A stretch of 64,000 bases of DNA from Flavimaribacter sp024343425 (lineage in GTDB: Bacteria > Pseudomonadota > Alphaproteobacteria > Rhizobiales > Rhizobiaceae). Below the pieces are notes generated by a model. It did no database searches and was not told the origin of the DNA. It was given only the letters and a program-made list of their open reading frames with translations. Location: the NCBI GenBank assembly GCA_965227645.1, contig OZ245773.1, positions 2,294,001-2,358,000 of the forward strand. Reading direction: 5' to 3'. The position numbers and the translations under genes were made by a program. Positions 32,759 to 42,440 of the stretch are shown piece after piece (positions within the stretch are counted from its first letter, which is position 1; each line of letters starts with the position of its first letter).

Positions 32759-34284
32759 CCGTCCTTCGCCAGCATTTGCCGCAGTTCTGTCTTGAGCACC
32801 TTGCCATAAGCGTTCTTGGGCAGATCCGGCAGGTGGACATATTCTTTCGGCCGCTTGAACCGCGCAATCTGATCGAGGCAATGCCGGTCCAGTTCGGCGT
32901 CGTCCAGCGTCTGTCCTTTTTCGGCCACAACGAATGCGACGACCGTTTCCCCCCATTCCGGATCCGGTTTGCCGACGACCGAAACCTGCGCCACGGAGGG
33001 GTGCGTCAGCAACGCTTCCTCCACTTCACGGGGATAGATATTGGTTCCCCCGGAAATGATCATGTCCTTGGACCGGTCATGCAGGGTGACAAAGCCGTCC
33101 TCGTCCATCGTGCCTATATCGCCGGTGCGCAGCCAGCCGTCGCGGATCGTTTCGCGCGTCGCGGCTTCGTTTTCCCAATAGCCTTTCATCACCGGAGTTC
33201 CGTACACCATGATTTCGCCGATTTCGCCATGAGGCAGTTCGTTGCCGTCCGCGTCCGCGACGATCACTTCGACCGAAGTTTGCGCCACACCGACCGAGCC
33301 CAGGCGCTCGCGCCATCGCGGGTGTGTCCTGTCGACGATCAGCTCACGGGAGAGCGCGGTGATCGTCATCGGGCTCTCGCCCTGGCCGTATATCTGCACG
33401 AAGCGCGGTCCAAGCACGTCCACCGCCTCGATAATATCGGCCACATACATCGGCCCGCCGCCATAAACCACGGTCTTCAGCCCCTCTCCGTCATAGCCGA
33501 CCGATTTTGCATGGTCCACCAGACGACGCACCATCGTCGGCGCGGCGAACAGGCACAACTGCTTCATTTTGGGCGCAAGGGTCACGATTTCTGCGGGATC
33601 GAAGCCTCCGGACTCCGGAACGATGTGGCGCGCGCCGCGCAGGGTGAAGGCAAAGCTGTAGCATCCCGCTCCATGCGATATCGGGGCGGCGTAGAGCGTA
33701 CAGTCGGAATGGCCGGTGTCGTCCACGCTGCTGAAATAGGTCAGCGTCATTGCAAGTATATTGCCATGGGTCAGCATCACGCCCTTCGGACGACCCGTTG
33801 TCCCGGACGTGTAGAACAGCCAGGCGATACTGCTGTGACGCTGACGCAGCGGTTCGGCGACGGGATCCGCGTCGTAGAAGCCGACAAAGGCGTCGCTGTT
33901 GACGTCGATCAGGGGCAGCCCGGCGACGGTGGCCTCCTTGCTGATGCCCGCCAGGTCCTTGCCGGCGCTGACGATGAGTTTGGCTCCGGAATTCTCGATG
34001 ATCCAGGCCGCCTCGCGGGGATGCAGTTTCGCATTGATCGGCACCGCGGCGGCGCCTGCAATCCATATGGCGTTCATGACCTCCAGATATTCGGTCGCAT
34101 TCGCCATGAAGATGGCGACGCGGTCGCCCTCGCCTATCCCGTATCGGGTCTGCAAGGCGCCTGCCACGCCCCTGGCGCGGCGGTAGAACTCTTCATAGGT
34201 GGCGACAACGCGCTCGCCCTTCAGGAGCGCCGGCGCCTGCGGATAAAGCTGCGCTGCTCTTTTGAGCCACAACGCAACATTCAT
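32755..34284 (-). CDS. Acyl-CoA synthetase (AMP-forming ligase family)
   Basis: 509 residues of the ANL superfamily. Motifs: P-loop LFYTSGTTGRPKGVMLTH (A3), IYGQGESPMT (A5), WLRTGDIGTMDEDGF (A7), DRSKDMIISGGTNIYPREVEE (A8, hinge) and NAYGKVLKTELR (A10, catalytic Lys). It activates a carboxylic acid as the acyl-AMP and joins it to CoA. The acid is not predictable; it resembles long- or medium-chain fatty acyl-CoA and aryl-acid ligases. Start ATG 34284 gives a normal N-terminus. Confidence 0.9.
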   Translation of the reverse strand: MNVALWLKRAAQLYPQAPALLKGERVVATYEEFYRRARGVAGALQTRYGIGEGDRVAIFMANATEYLEVMNAIWIAGAAAVPINAKLHPREAAWIIENSGAKLIVSAGKDLAGISKEATVAGLPLIDVNSDAFVGFYDADPVAEPLRQRHSSIAWLFYTSGTTGRPKGVMLTHGNILAMTLTYFSSVDDTGHSDCTLYAAPISHGAGCYSFAFTLRGARHIVPESGGFDPAEIVTLAPKMKQLCLFAAPTMVRRLVDHAKSVGYDGEGLKTVVYGGGPMYVADIIEAVDVLGPRFVQIYGQGESPMTITALSRELIVDRTHPRWRERLGSVGVAQTSVEVIVADADGNELPHGEIGEIMVYGTPVMKGYWENEAATRETIRDGWLRTGDIGTMDEDGFVTLHDRSKDMIISGGTNIYPREVEEALLTHPSVAQVSVVGKPDPEWGETVVAFVVAEKGQTLDDAELDRHCLDQIARFKRPKEYVHLPDLPKNAYGKVLKTELRQMLAKDG

Positions 34285-34395
34285 TGCGCCGATCCCGCCG
34301 TTTCACCTTCTTCCAGATAAAACAACACCGCCATCGAACACCTCTCCCTGGAACCCGCGTAAATCCGCTACATCCTGCCCCGCATTGTTCGTTTA

Positions 34396-34584
34396 TCATC
34401 CGGCGAAGCCGGAGACAACGAGCGCCAAATGACTTGAGAGAATCTCTTCGAAAGCTTGATTCTGGCCGGAAATTAGCTGATGTATCGAACGTTCCCGGAC
34501 GGCGTGGCGCGTAAGCGCCTCATATTCATCAACGCTTGTTTTTCCGGTCAAGATTGCCTGTTGGAAAGGACGCCATGGGTGCAT
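34396..34584 (-). CDS. Small hypothetical protein
   Basis: A 62-codon frame with mixed, globular-looking composition (TGKTSVDEYEALTRHAVRER, then an Ile/Leu/Ser-rich end). I recognise no family. It sits in the 600-bp gap between the divergent ligase and nitroreductase genes and begins on the opposite strand to the TPR remnant, with 2 bp overlap. It may be a real small gene or a remnant. Confidence 0.3.
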   Translation of the reverse strand: MHPWRPFQQAILTGKTSVDEYEALTRHAVRERSIHQLISGQNQAFEEILSSHLALVVSGFAG

Positions 34585-34858
34585 GTGCCTTTACATGCTT
34601 GGCGACAATGACGAAGCGGCAAGGGTCGGCCATCACGTCGCTGCCGAACAGCAGACCGGCCCCGTCGGGCCCATGATCTATGCTGCAACCCTTGTCCGGC
34701 AGGAGCGATTGCAGGAGGCCTCGGATATCATCGCCAGGCTGCACGAAGCCTGGCCGGGCGTCACGCTCGACCATCTGAAGAAGAACTGGAAAAACATGCA
34801 CCCCGACTATCTCGCCGCCCTCGTGACAGACCTCGCTGCGGCCGGCTTGCCGGAGTAG
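34583..34858 (+). pseudogene. C-terminal remnant of a TPR protein
   Basis: 91 codons that read like the final TPR helices found at the C-terminus of rhizobial cyclase-TPR or winged-helix-TPR proteins: LYMLGDNDEAARVGHHV, ERLQEASDIIARLHEAWPGVTLDHLKKNW, HPDYLAALVTDLAAAGLPE. The upstream sequence in this frame has stops at once, so the N-terminal part is gone. It lies 23 bp ahead of the nitroreductase gene. Confidence 0.55.
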
Positions 34859-34881
34859 CTTGCAGCAAGGAGGAGGAAACA

Positions 34882-35757
34882 ATGACTGTTGAGGGCAAGA
34901 CGAGCGATTTTCGCAACGTCGTTGAAAGCCGGCGCAGCACGCGCAAATTCATCAAGGGCAAGGAAATCGGACGCGACGTGCTGGAGCGGATCGTCGAGTG
35001 CGGCCGCTGGGCGCCGTCGGGCGCCAATGTGCAGTGCTGGGACTGTATCGTCGTTCACGACCCGGCAATGCGGGAGGAAGTCCGCCAGGTCTTCCTGCGC
35101 CAGGCGCAGCGGCTTCGCGACCATGCAAAGGGGTTTCCGGCCGTCTCCAAGAACTACCTGTCCAACACCGTGGCGATCATCATCGTGATCGGCGATCCGC
35201 GCTGGAAGGTCTGCTTTCCCCAGGCGACCAGCCCCGAATGGGACGAGGAATATCAGGACAACAACGAAGCGATCTTTCTCTGCTCGCTGGGCGCCGTGAT
35301 CCAGAACATCCAGCTTGGCGTCACCGCCGAGGGTCTGACGTCGGCGTGGCTCTCCGGCGGCGGTGAAGACGCCACCAATCGCGAGCTCAGCGCCCTGCTC
35401 GGCTATCCGGAGTGGATGAAAGCCTATGGAACCATTCCGGTCGGCTTTCCCGTAGCCGAACAGGACCGGCGATACCGCCGTCCGCTGGACCAACTCTGCC
35501 ACTGGGATCGCTACGAGCCCCGGCAGTACCGTACCCATGAGCAGATAGATTTCTACGAAAGCACGCTTCGGCCCTTCTCGATGTACCGTGACGACGAGGA
35601 CATGCGCGCATGGCCGGATTTCACCGACAAACTCGGCGACTGGGCCGGCGCCTTCACGACAGCTGAACCCAATCCGTCGGGCAAGCTGGAAGACGAAGCC
35701 GACTTTTCGAAGCCGCGCACGGTCGGAAAAGCAACGAAGGCGCGCAATCGCTCCTGA
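34882..35757 (+). CDS. Nitroreductase-family flavoprotein
   Basis: A 291-residue FMN-dependent oxidoreductase. The N-terminus VVESRRSTRKFIKGKEI and WAPSGANVQCWDCIVV carry the FMN phosphate-binding Arg/Ser pattern; GLTSAWLSGGGEDATNRELSALLGYPEWMKAYGTIPVGFP is the usual C-terminal core. The tail (about 205-291) is longer than in standard members and rich in charged residues and Trp/Tyr, suggesting a specialised subgroup. Substrate unknown. The start follows GGAGGAGG. Confidence 0.85.
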   Translation: MTVEGKTSDFRNVVESRRSTRKFIKGKEIGRDVLERIVECGRWAPSGANVQCWDCIVVHDPAMREEVRQVFLRQAQRLRDHAKGFPAVSKNYLSNTVAIIIVIGDPRWKVCFPQATSPEWDEEYQDNNEAIFLCSLGAVIQNIQLGVTAEGLTSAWLSGGGEDATNRELSALLGYPEWMKAYGTIPVGFPVAEQDRRYRRPLDQLCHWDRYEPRQYRTHEQIDFYESTLRPFSMYRDDEDMRAWPDFTDKLGDWAGAFTTAEPNPSGKLEDEADFSKPRTVGKATKARNRS

Positions 35758-35776
35758 TCGCGCGCCGCTCCGGCCC

Positions 35777-38700
35777 TCAGAACGTCGCGAGGAAGCGCGC
35801 GTTGAAACCGTTGGCGATGGCGCCGTCGCCATACTGGCCCTCGTAGGACGCGCCGATCATGACGTTCTGGCCGGCTTTGATATCAATGCCCGCTTCGACG
35901 ACGGCCGCGTCCTGCGCAATCGGCGCGCCAACGATCGTGAACGGGCTTCCCCCGCCAATCGTCATGGTTGAGGCAGGATCAACATCCCCGAAAGCGTGGC
36001 GCCAGCCGATCATGCCGCGAGCGTGGACGTTCGAGGCGAACGTCATGGAGGAACGCAGGCCGAGCGTCGTGAAGGTGGTGCTGGTCGACTGCGAGGGCGA
36101 TGAGAGCGCGGCGAGGCCGCCGCTCTCGGCGAAGGAATCCGTCTGCAGATTGATGTAGGAGACGCCGGCGAAAGGCTCGATGGTCGCCTGCTCCATCGCC
36201 ACCTTGTATCCGGCTTCGGCGAACAGCTGGAACGAACCCGCGTCATAGTCGGCCGCCAGTTCTTCCGTCACCGGATTGGTGACGTAACGCCTGCTGTCGA
36301 TCGAATGCCACGTATACAGCGCGCCAAGGCTCAACCCCGCCTGACCGTTGTCCGCTCCACCATACAGGCCAATCGTGTAACTGTCGGCTTCCGCTTCCGA
36401 TGACAACGCGTCAATCGTCGTATCGGTGCGGCTGTATCCGCCGAGGACGCCGAAACGGAAATGGTCGCCGAACTGGTGGTCAACGCCGGCGATCACGCCG
36501 TAAAGCGCATTGTCCATCGCAGCCGTATTGCCGGTAGCCTCCGTCGACATCCAGTCGCCGTAACCGGTGATCCAGAAGCCGCTCGCCGGATCGTGGGTAT
36601 CGCCATAGGCCGCGACCGAACTGTTGGCGTCGGCCTCGAATGCGTCGTGAATGCGGTTGTTGACGGCCTTCACCGCTTGCTGGCCGTTCTCGATGAGCGC
36701 GCCCTTCAGCGAGGCGTGGACTTCTCCGGAAAGCTGGTCATAGGCGTCGACGACAACCCCTTCGTTGGTCAGCGTCAGCATGGTCGCCGCCAGCGGATGG
36801 TCGGAAGTAAGACTTTCTAGGCCCCCGGCGACCGCAAGGCGGTTGCGGGTGTCGGCAAAATCGGAGAACGTCTTGTCCTGTTCGATCGACACGTAGACAT
36901 AGTCTGTCCCGCCGTCCATCTCGTAGCTCAGGCTCGGCGTAAAGAACACCGAAGCCACTTCAGCGCTGTCGAAGGTCGTCGTCAGGGTCGTGTCGGTCGT
37001 CAGGATCACGACCGGCCCTTCTCCGGCGACTGCCATGTAATCGCCCTCGATCACGACGGAGCCGGCCAGCGTCGCCAGGCCGCTCACGGTCAGTCCTTGC
37101 GGATCGACCGTGCCGTCCATGTCGACCAGATAGGTCGAGCCGGAATTGAAGGTCACGTTGCCGGCGGCGACGCCAGTCCCGGTCAGCGCGCCGCCGCTCA
37201 GGACGTTGACCTGTCCGCCGAGCGCGTTGTCGATTGCTAGCGTGCCTCCATAGACGTCAGTGGTGCGCAAATAGTAGCTTCCGTCTCCGGTCAGGCGCGT
37301 GAAGCCGGCATAGTGCGCGATCGTCGAGTTTCGGGCGCTGCTGGTGATGGACGGGCTGAATTCGTAGTCGCCCGTTTCGTCGGTGTGATTGAAAACAAGC
37401 CTTCCCTCGCCAGTATAAAAATCGACGCTCGGAAAGTCGATGACGCCAGGCGCCACTGGCGCTTCGCCAGCGGCGGCCCCGATATTGACTGTGCCGTATG
37501 AACCGGCGCTGTTTGCGACCAACATCGCAATTCGTCCGCTAACCAGCCCGCCATCCGAAACGGTCAGCGATCCCGTGCCCTGACCACCGACACCGAAAAA
37601 ATACATGTTTGTCCAGGCCGAACCGGCGCCCGTGACGGTGACTGCGCCAACGCCGTCAGGAGAAGTTCCCAGGAAAACGTTTCCTTCGCCCTGTGTAATC
37701 GTTCCTCCGTCTTCAATCAGAATCTCGGCTGTGCCCTGGATGCCAATTTGGCTGAGTTGATGGTTGGTCCAGGCAGAGCCCGGCCCGGTCACCGTCAAGT
37801 GGCCATAGGAGTCTGGCGCCGTCGCCATGTACAACACCCCTCCGTCCATTTGACCGCTGTCCTCGATCGTCAACTCGCCGCTGCCGAAATAACCGACATA
37901 CACGATTTTTGCATCGGCTCCCGTTCCGTTGAACCACGTTGAACCGGCGCCTGTGACCGTCGCATTTCCTGTCGCGTCGGCTTCGTATCCGATGTTTCCA
38001 CCGGCGCTGGACACATATCCGCCGTCGGCGATCGTCAGCGTGCCGGCGCCACCGTAGCCGACATCCAGTTCTTCGCTGACCATCCAGCTTGATCCCGCGC
38101 CCGACACGAGCGCTGCGGCCTCCGATCCGGTGGAGTGGCCGACAGAGCCGCTGACACCGCCAAGTACGCCGCCTCCGGTAATGGCGAGGACGCCGCCGTC
38201 GACATAGGTCATGCCGGTGAACCCGCTGCTGTCGCCCGTGAGATTCGTATAGCCGGCCAGATGCTCGATGGTTCCGGTTTCCGGGTCGCCGGATATAATC
38301 GCCGGCGCGAATTCATAATCGCCGGTTTCATCCGAGTGGTTGAAAACCAGCATTCCGTTCCCGTCGCCATACGGATCGCCATCGCCGAAACTGACTGCTG
38401 CCGCGTTCACCACGCCCGGCGCCGTCAGGTCAGTCTGGGGATCGTAGCCCGGCAGGTCGGGATCGGCGCCGACGACCAGCGATCCGATGGTGCCGGCGTT
38501 CGGCGCAATGACCACGACGCCTTGGCCGTCGTCCGCTTCAAGCAGACCGCCATTTTCTACCGCGATAGTCGCAGTTCCGGTACCCTCGATCGAGATTTCC
38601 CTGCTTTTCAGTGTGGAGCCCGCGCCGGTCACCAGCACCCGACCAACTCCGGACGCGATAACCGATCCGACATCAAATTCCTGAGCGATAACGGCGCCGC

Positions 38701-39725
38701 CGTCTTCGACCGTCAGTATGCCGGTTCCCGATTTGACGACGATAATTCTCTCACTCGTCCACGTCGAACCGGCTCCGGAGATTGTCGCCACGCCTTGTTG
38801 GCCGGGTTCAAAAGCCAGATGGGCCCCACCAGACGTCACCGTTGCGCCGTCGCTGACCGCAAGCGAACCCGAACCGGCCCAGCCGATGATCAGACTGCCG
38901 GTCGTCAGGCTCGATCCGCTTCCGGACACGTCGATTGCTCCGAACCCGTCCGTATAGTAGCCGGCAAACACGCCGCCGTCGGTGGCGACGGTTCCGCCGT
39001 CTTCTATTCGCAGCGTCCCGTGTCCGTAAGTACCGACGTTCAATGAGAAATCGGACTGCCAATGCGAATTCTCGCCGGTAACCGTAACGATTCCTTCGGC
39101 GTCAGCCTCATAGCCGATGTGTCCGGCGACGTTCGACACATATCCGCCGTCGGCGATCGTCAGCGATCCGTCATCGCCGGATCCCACGCGGAGTTCGCCG
39201 TCCATCGTCCAGGCGGACCCTTCTCCCGTCACGATCGCCTCGCCGGAAGATCCGTCCATATCGGAAATCACGCCGCTTGCGCTTGTCACCTGTCCGCCAT
39301 CCTCGACGAGCAGCGAGCCTGAACCAGCATAGCCCACAGCCAACACGTCGCTGTTGATCCATTGCGAACCCGCGCCGGAAACGATGACAGAACCGGAACC
39401 GGACACTCCGGCGCCCAAATATCCTTCAGCACCTTCAACCGTTCCGCCGTCGTAAATCTCCAGAACGCCATTGCCGCTGAAACCGACAACAATGCTTTCA
39501 TCATTTGTCCAGGCAGACCCCTCGCCGGTGACGGTGACCGCGCCGTTCGAGCCCAGATGGGTACCGATGAAGCCACGAAGACTGCTGACCACACCGCCAT
39601 TGGCGACCGTCAAGGTTCCTGTGCCGGCGGTACCGACGTCGATTTGGCGGGAATTTGCCCATAGGGACCCTGTTCCGGTGACGGTGACCGCGCCCTCCGA
39701 ACCGATGTCGGAGCCTATTTGACTA
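35777..39725 (-). pseudogene. Autotransporter, 3' part (passenger repeats and beta-barrel), split by an IS element
   Basis: The main part of a type V autotransporter. The passenger is built from repeats of about 40-45 residues with the pattern GSxGxVTVTGxGSxWxN...VGxxGxGxLTIxDGG, expected to fold as a beta-helix. It is followed by a linker (about 250 codons before the end) and a C-terminal autotransporter beta-barrel from about GFWITGYGDW to the terminal Phe (ARFLATF). An 841-bp IS5-type element interrupts the gene at 39726. Joining across the insertion (dropping one TA) restores ...GQLQVKI-SQIGSDIGSEG... in frame and gives about 1,430 codons. Without its own start and signal peptide this part should not be exported. 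The first Met of the long visible frame (40015) lies inside the IS and is not native. Confidence 0.9.
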
Positions 39726-40151
39726 GGTGACCGACTCATAAGTTCGCAACCAGATGCGAATTGAAGCGAGTTGGACTGACGCAAGAAAATTATCGTCCCG
39801 CTTGTCGTATCGCGTGGCAACGGCCCTGAAGTGTTTGAGTTTGTTGAAGAACCGCTCGACGGCGTTGCGCTGTCGATAGACCCAGGCGCTGAACGGAAAG
39901 GTTTTGACGCGGTTCGGCATGGCACGGATGTTGGCCCATGTGCCTCGCGAGGCCATTTCGGCGCGCAAGGCATCGCCGTCATAAGCGCGGTCGGCGAGCA
40001 GGATGTGTCCGGCACTGAGCGTTTCGAACATATCGGCGGCCGAGCGTCCGTCGTGGGCTTGGCCCTCGGTCAACTTGAGGCGGATCGGCCGTCCTTCGGC
40101 GTCAACGAGTGCATGAATCTTGGTGGTCAGGCCGCCGCGCGAGCGACCCAT
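39723..40151 (-). CDS. IS5-family transposase, second frame (catalytic half)
   Basis: 142 residues with GRSRGGLTTKIHALVD, the second catalytic Asp in LLADRAYDGDALR, and the Glu in RNAVERFFNKLKHFRAVATRYDK (Y-x2-R-N-x2-E-x6-K type). It should be made only as a fusion with the first frame through slippage at the A7 run near 40173-40179. The Met at 40151 is probably not used. The stop lies at the very end of the element. Confidence 0.88.
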   Translation of the reverse strand: MGRSRGGLTTKIHALVDAEGRPIRLKLTEGQAHDGRSAADMFETLSAGHILLADRAYDGDALRAEMASRGTWANIRAMPNRVKTFPFSAWVYRQRNAVERFFNKLKHFRAVATRYDKRDDNFLASVQLASIRIWLRTYESVT

Positions 40152-40566
40152 GCAACGGGATCGTTCGTCTTTTTTTGGCCGTTGGCAGCATGCTGGTGAA
40201 CGCGGATCGATGACGAGTCGATCATCTGCACGTCGCCGTCGTAAGCATCTGATACGGCTTCAAGAATGCGCGCCCAATGCCCAGCCTTGCGCCATCTGTT
40301 GAAGCGGTTGACACAGGTCGTGTACGGACCATAGCGCGCCGGAATGTCCGCCCAGGGAGCTCCTGTGCGCAGCCGCCAGAAGATGCCGTTCAGAACCTTG
40401 CGGTCATCGGCGCGGGGTACTCCTCGCACCTTTGTCGGCAGAAGCGGCTGTATCACAGACCACTCGAAATCCGTCAGATCGAAGCGTGCCATCAAGACCT
40501 CCATTCATTGAGGTCAGTGAATCAGAACTCACACTCAAAGGGAATCCTGTTTATGAGTATGTGACC
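39726..40566 (-). mobile_element. IS5-family (IS427-like) insertion sequence, 841 bp, inside the autotransporter gene
   Basis: Ends are imperfect inverted repeats: GGTGACCGACTCATAA at 39726 and GGTCACATACTCATAA (complement) ending at 40566, 12 of 16 identical. A TA dinucleotide flanks both sides (39724-39725 and 40567-40568), consistent with a TA target duplication. The element carries two overlapping transposase frames joined by a probable -1 frameshift. The host gene becomes contiguous when the element and one TA are removed. Confidence 0.93.
40127..40504 (-). CDS. IS5-family transposase, first frame
   Basis: 125 residues: RFDLTDFEWSVIQPLLP, then WRLRTGAPWADIPARYG and the first catalytic Asp in MIDSSSIRVHQHAANGQKK. 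The frame runs into CAA AAA AAG, a classic A-AAA-AAG slippery heptamer. A -1 slip there gives KKDERSRCMGRSRGG, which enters the second frame exactly in family register. Probably starts at ATG 40504 or 40492. Confidence 0.88.
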   Translation of the reverse strand: MEVLMARFDLTDFEWSVIQPLLPTKVRGVPRADDRKVLNGIFWRLRTGAPWADIPARYGPYTTCVNRFNRWRKAGHWARILEAVSDAYDGDVQMIDSSSIRVHQHAANGQKKTNDPVAWVARAAA

Positions 40567-40912
40567 TAATCTTGACCTGTAATTGTCCGCCATCGGAAAT
40601 CGTCAGTTCGGCGTCGCTTCCCGACAAAACACCAACATTCAGGGAGGAACCCGGAAGGACGGTGTTGGTTGTCGCAGACGTGATGCTGGCCGCATTGAGC
40701 GGATCTTCAGCAACGATGTCGATATTTATACTCGTTCCATCAACTGGCGCGGCATCGCCGACCCAGTTACTTGCGTCGTCCCAGTCCCCCGAAGTATCTC
40801 CCTCCCAGTCTCCTGCATTTACAACTCCGGATGTCGATAGAACCACTGGAACAACAACACTACAAAGACGCACGAAATAGCTTTTTATCTGCAATAGACC
40901 CCCGTCTATCAC
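40567..40912 (-). pseudogene. Autotransporter, 5' part (signal peptide and first repeat)
   Basis: About 115 codons from ATG 40912. The signal peptide (about 1-33) has a hydrophobic core FVRLCSVVVPVVLSTSGVV and a likely cut after VNA. The mature start (GDWEGDTSGDWDDASNWVG) is the 'W-x-x-x-x-x-W' entry typical of autotransporter-associated beta-strand repeats, followed by the first LTISDGG repeat. The frame runs into the IS, picks up ten foreign residues and stops, so only a short exported stub would be made. Confidence 0.88.
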
Positions 40913-41226
40913 ATACTATTACAAAATTAACCACCTTCTACAATATATATGTGATACTTTATTCCATTCCGTTTTATTTCTATTTTTCATGCATTTATTG
41001 TTGTTTATGTAAAATACTAACTTTAAATATAATCTGCCTTTAAGCCGCGCTTACCTCCGCAAAGGCCGCATCTTCTGGTCGCGATTCTTCAATTATTGTT
41101 CATGTTATTGAACTTTCTCTCAGCCGCATTTCTGACTGTGCGGCAATCAACGAAAACGCAGCGCGCACTGCCCTGAAGAGCATCTGCCGCAAGACGCAAG
41201 ACCCGATGACGTTACGACCCCGTAAC
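40913..41226. promoter_or_regulatory. AT-rich region upstream of the autotransporter
   Basis: About 300 bp with very high A+T (for example 40918-41040), in contrast to the GC-rich core. It contains no convincing gene. It probably holds the autotransporter promoter on the minus strand and resembles DNA that nucleoid silencers such as MucR or Ros would bind in Rhizobiales; that link is inference. Confidence 0.45.
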
Positions 41227-41256
41227 TGAAAAGACCCGTGACCGAAGTCACGGGCC
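41227..41256 (-). terminator. Rho-independent terminator of the glycine-zipper lipoprotein gene
   Basis: On the minus strand CCCGTGAC-TTCG-GTCACGGG forms an 8-bp stem with a stable UUCG tetraloop (41235-41254), followed by TCTTTT. It lies about 80 bp after the lipoprotein stop. Confidence 0.82.
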
Positions 41257-41337
41257 TGAAGGTCCAGACAGATAAGAATGACGCACGATCGCCGGCACGA
41301 CCGGCAAGCTTCAAAAACTGTGATCGCTATTGGATGC

Positions 41338-41601
41338 TCAGTATCCGGACGGACAGGCGTCGACGTAGCGGCGGCCATACCGGTCGCGGTAGTAGCAACG
41401 GTTCGACCCTTCCGATACGCGTCCGATCACGGCGCCCGCAATCCCGCCGACGGCCGCGCCAACGGCGGCGCCCTGCACATTGCCGGTGGCGATGCCGCCG
41501 ACGACGGCGCCGGTTCCAGCGCCGATCGCAGCGCCCTTCTCAGTCGGCGTGCAGCCCGCAATTGCGAGTGCGGCGAACACCAGAATCAGCCATTGTTTCA
41601 T
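41338..41601 (-). CDS. Glycine-zipper outer-membrane lipoprotein
   Basis: 87 residues with a lipoprotein signal (LAIAGC, Cys17) and two glycine-zipper helices (GAAIGAGTGAVVGGIATG and GAAVGAAVGGIAGAVIG). The C-terminus (RCYYRDRYGRRYVDACPSGY) has two Cys that may form a disulfide. Similar to the small OsmB/SlyB-like or YMGG-type lipoproteins that sit in the envelope; exact role unknown. The next thing on its 3' side is a strong terminator. Confidence 0.85.
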   Translation of the reverse strand: MKQWLILVFAALAIAGCTPTEKGAAIGAGTGAVVGGIATGNVQGAAVGAAVGGIAGAVIGRVSEGSNRCYYRDRYGRRYVDACPSGY

Positions 41602-41867
41602 GTGATGGAGTCTCCTTGTTGTCGGAGGTAATAACGAAGAGGGCGCGACCGGGTTCCATGGGAGTTTGGAAATGTGGATGGCGGGGCTCTGTCGCAGTGT
41701 GTGTCAGAGTGTCTCAATAGTCATAGTCGTAGATTATACTTAGCTGCGGAGATTATCAGACTCCATCCGGTGGCATTGGAAACTCGGGCGTTTAGCTGAC
41801 AGTTGAACGTCCGTTGCAAAGAATGCAGTTTTCGATATACAATTTAAGGTAGAAAAAATAGATAAAT

Positions 41868-42308
41868 ATGTTTTCAATTTTCTTGCTTATCGCCACCTGC
41901 ATTTTCTGGTTTGTTTTATATCTCGTTACCTCATACAGGTTACTCCTGATTGCTTTGCTGATTTTCTGTTTGGGAAATCAATACTATTATTTTCAGCACT
42001 ATTTTCGAGGCGGATGGGAAGCGGCTGGTTTTACACACCCTTTCAATGAAGAGTTTATCTTTTCAATGATTGTTCTGGAAACGGTTGCAACTGTTTCGGG
42101 TTTTGTTGCTCGTATCGTTGATTTGCGATGGAAAACTGAAGGTCGGGAACTCAGATTTCGCCGAAGGAGTTATCTTTTGTTCGTATTCGCAACAATCCTT
42201 GTGATGGTGATACTGATATTTTCGGTCCCGTTGGGTTTTGATCGGCCAATCGACCTGAAGCTTTGTGATAACTCAGACAGTGTCCGCCCTGACTATTGCC
42301 CGGAATAG
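41868..42308 (+). CDS. Hypothetical membrane protein
   Basis: 146 residues with three strong hydrophobic segments (about 2-20, 22-38 and 103-122) and a middle loop with HPFNEEFIFSMIVLETVATVSG. The upstream sequence is AT-rich. No family recognised. Codon use is more AT-rich than the core genes around it, hinting at acquisition. It is followed by another membrane gene on the same strand. Confidence 0.55.
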   Translation: MFSIFLLIATCIFWFVLYLVTSYRLLLIALLIFCLGNQYYYFQHYFRGGWEAAGFTHPFNEEFIFSMIVLETVATVSGFVARIVDLRWKTEGRELRFRRRSYLLFVFATILVMVILIFSVPLGFDRPIDLKLCDNSDSVRPDYCPE

Positions 42309-42440
42309 CATCGCGGCGAAAAGATTGGTCGATTGCTCACTGCGGTAATGAAACCAGCGGGATTACACAGCTGCGGAATTTCAAACAGCAAAAATCCAAG
42401 CCAGTTGCCGATCGAAACGCGTTTGGTCATAGTCAGCGCT

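Noticed and set aside
32776..34320. 514-codon plus-strand frame opposite the acyl-CoA ligase
   Set aside because: Shadow frame with no recognisable domain; the ligase motifs are on the minus strand.
39716..40015. ATG 40015 as the native start of the autotransporter
   Set aside because: It lies inside the IS element and the first about 95 codons are antisense-like transposase DNA; the native start is ATG 40912.
40771..41043. 90-codon frame in the AT-rich region
   Set aside because: Overlaps the autotransporter signal-peptide region on the other strand and has low-complexity Ile/Tyr/Phe content; no ribosome site.
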